DNA of 7,665 nucleotides, taken from the NCBI GenBank assembly GCA_034429275.1, contig DAOUFU010000196.1, positions 1-7,665 of the forward strand, written 5' to 3'. The first letter of the stretch is position 1, and each line of letters opens with the position of its first letter. Made by a program: the position numbers and the translations under genes. Below, in pieces: positions 6,325 to 7,665 of this stretch. Below the pieces are notes generated by a model that was not told the DNA's origin, searched no databases, and worked only from the letters and a program-made list of their open reading frames with translations. This stretch comes from DAOUFU01 sp034429275. Lineage in GTDB: Bacteria; Chloroflexota; Anaerolineae; Aggregatilineales; Aggregatilineaceae.

Positions 6325-6499
6325 ATGCATGTTGGCCATGTGATCGGATATGAGGGCGACAGATGACTGGCCTCACCCCCGCGCGGCCAAAACCGGGCCG
6401 CTGCGCCCCCTCTCCGAAAATTTTCGGAGAGGGGGCAGACCAAGCGCCTCCCCAGAGGCGCGCAGGTCGGGGGTGAGGCCGGACTCTCGCGCGGGTCAC
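6325..6499 (-). repeat. Structured repeat copy C (full core plus flanks)
   Basis: The 112-bp core is 6369-6480 in reverse orientation, with terminal arms GGCCTCACCCCC (6369-6380) and GGGGGTGAGGCC (6469-6480), the perfect 32-bp palindrome (6405-6436), and stem GCGCCTC/GAGGCGC (6444-6450 with 6455-6461, loop CCCA). It differs from copy B by a change in the first loop and one linker base. Flanks on both sides match copy B in inverse order (TGATCGGATATGAGGGC on the left, GACTCTCGCG...GGTCAC on the right). With the promoter region it accounts for most of the gene-free stretch 6159-6529; the remainder (about 6251-6324) shows nothing I can name. Confidence 0.9.
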
Positions 6500-6529
6500 G
6501 TATTTTGATGCAATTACCCTGCGCGCCGC

Positions 6530-7345
6530 TTACTGCTCCATCACCCTGCGTACATCGGCCAGGATTTCGCTCAAACGCTGGCCGTAGGGATTGGCTGCAT
6601 TGCGGGCGGCTTCGTCTTCCCAGTAGTCCAGTCGCGCGCGCATTCGGTGCAAAGCGCGCCGCTTATCGTGGCCGCAGAGTGCGTGCTGAAGGTAAGCCAA
6701 CAAAAAGCGGTAGTTGGGGCTCATCTGCCGGTGGGCAAAGATCCAGTAGGCCGAGGTCCGCCAGGTGACTTTTGGGGGAAACTGGCAGATGATATGGGCG
6801 GCGTGCTCATCATCGCGAGCGAGATGGTAGGCGAACGCGATGAGTTCGGCGGCGAAGAATGGTTTGAGACACTGCCCGACGTAATCACTGAGGTCCTGGG
6901 CCGCGCGGATGAAATCGCCCTGGCTGACGGTGGCATCATAGCGGCCTATCTTCAGCAGATCGCGCATGACGCGGTATTCCTGCGAGCTTGTGTTCATGTG
7001 TTTGGTTTCGCGCGCGAACGCGGTTTCCAACTCGTCCGCGATGGCGGCGGCCTCGTCCGCGCGGCCATCGTGGAGGTATGACAGCAGCAGTCTGAGCAGC
7101 GTCTTGAACGAGGAATCTCCGTGATCGTGTAGATAATTGAGGTGGGCCAGCTCGCTGCTTACGTGCCCGGCTTTGAGCCGCTTGCGGGTGCGGAGGAAGC
7201 CAGTCCGCCACGAGCGTTGATACAGGTAGACAAGCATACCGATCCCAACGATGCTGGCGATGATGCAGCCGATGAAGATCACTTTGTCCAGTGTCGAGTC
7301 CACGCTGCGCGGCCAAAGAGAGTCGGCCAGCCAACACAGGTTCAT
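6530..7345 (-). CDS. Single-pass membrane protein with helical cytoplasmic domain, function unknown
   Basis: I do not recognise a family. The 271-aa protein has one strong membrane segment at about 21-43 (KVIFIGCIIASIVGIGMLVY core), followed by a basic stretch (R44-K58: QRSWRTGFLRTRKRLK) that suggests the long C-terminal part is cytoplasmic. The rest looks alpha-helical, with Ala/Leu-rich amphipathic stretches such as FKTLLRLLLSYLHDGRADEA (80-99) and LSDYVGQCLKPFFAAELIAF (152-171) that would suit TPR-like packing, but no clear repeat register is visible. No catalytic motif is seen. ATG at 7345 has GAGG five bases upstream, and a promoter lies 39-67 bp upstream. It is flanked by repeat copies C and D and has no operon partner in the window. 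Confidence 0.8.
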   Translation of the reverse strand: MNLCWLADSLWPRSVDSTLDKVIFIGCIIASIVGIGMLVYLYQRSWRTGFLRTRKRLKAGHVSSELAHLNYLHDHGDSSFKTLLRLLLSYLHDGRADEAAAIADELETAFARETKHMNTSSQEYRVMRDLLKIGRYDATVSQGDFIRAAQDLSDYVGQCLKPFFAAELIAFAYHLARDDEHAAHIICQFPPKVTWRTSAYWIFAHRQMSPNYRFLLAYLQHALCGHDKRRALHRMRARLDYWEDEAARNAANPYGQRLSEILADVRRVMEQ

Positions 7346-7383
7346 GATAGCCTCATAAGTATTCTTTGCGCTTCACTCCGGCC

Positions 7384-7412
7384 ACTATAGCATGGCACCT
7401 TCTCGAGCACAA
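7384..7412 (-). promoter_or_regulatory. Promoter of the unknown membrane protein gene
   Basis: On the minus strand TTGTGC (7407-7412) and TATAGT (7384-7389) are spaced 17 bp apart, ending 38 bp before the start codon. Copy D begins 16 bp further upstream. Confidence 0.55.
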
Positions 7413-7427
7413 TTGGCGCGCGCTACA

Positions 7428-7628
7428 GGTGCATTCCAAATTGGGGGCAAAATTGCGAAGACTTCGCCCCCCTCGTGCATTTTGATAAGGTGAGCGGATA
7501 GGGGTAGCGAACGGCTGGCCTCACCCCCGACCTGCGCGCCTCATGGGAGGCGCTTGGTCTGCCCCCTCTCCGAAAATTTTCGGAGAGGGGGCGGAGCGGC
7601 CCGGTTTTGGCCGCGCGGGGGTGAGGCC
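7428..7628 (+). repeat. Structured repeat copy D (full core plus flank module)
   Basis: The core 7517-7628 (112 bp) has terminal arms GGCCTCACCCCC (7517-7528) and GGGGGTGAGGCC (7617-7628). Three hairpins lie inside: GCGCCTC/GAGGCGC (7536-7542 with 7547-7553, loop ATGG), the perfect 32-bp palindrome (7561-7592), and GCGGCC/GGCCGC (7596-7601 with 7609-7614). Positions 7428-7516 are the flank module shared with copy A. The last 37 bases of the window after the core hold nothing I can name. Confidence 0.92.
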
Positions 7629-7665
7629 GGGCAATCCCCACAGTCTCATGCCCCGAAAATGGAAT

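Noticed and set aside
1..7628. CRISPR array formed by the repeats
   Set aside because: The copies are kilobases apart, in both orientations and separated by genes; there are no regular spacers and no cas genes.

Overview
The window is a GC-rich bacterial chromosomal segment with six intact protein genes and one family of structured repeats that fills almost every intergenic space. The gene content and the repeat style (CCCTCACCC and GGCCTCACCCCC arms) remind me of Chloroflexota, perhaps Anaerolineae. That is an impression from the sequence, not a database result. I see no plasmid, phage, transposase, CRISPR or RNA gene.

Layout, left to right. Positions 1-180 hold repeat copy A, cut by the window edge. 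Positions 262-1794 (+) encode a secreted zinc metallopeptidase of the gluzincin/peptidase-MA type with a C-terminal SH3-like tail. It converges on pfkA, and a miniature repeat (copy E, 1837-1891) lies between them. A minus-strand pair follows: a PAP2-family membrane phosphatase (2940-3662) directly upstream of an ATP-type 6-phosphofructokinase (1919-2890). The 619-bp divergent region 3663-4281 carries a nested composite repeat containing copy B. Positions 4282-4866 (+) encode a histidine-phosphatase (phosphoglycerate-mutase-like) protein. It converges on 4938-6158 (-), a fusion of a mycoredoxin/glutaredoxin-like domain with an AhpF/TrxB-like flavoprotein reductase; a terminator hairpin sits between them. 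Positions 6159-6529 hold the reductase promoter, a palindromic operator candidate and repeat copy C. Positions 6530-7345 (-) encode an unrecognised single-pass membrane protein, preceded by its promoter and by repeat copy D (7428-7628), which is an inverted near-copy of A.

The genes do not form one pathway. Phosphofructokinase and the phosphatases are housekeeping metabolism or envelope genes. The reductase fusion is a self-contained thiol-redox module that probably uses NADH and may be controlled by a repressor at the palindrome over its predicted start site.

The most unusual element is the repeat. It has a 112-bp core bounded by 12-bp terminal inverted repeats, with three internal hairpins, the middle one a perfect 32-bp palindrome. 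The few differences between copies fall only in loops or linkers. The core is flipped relative to its flanking module in two of the four copies.
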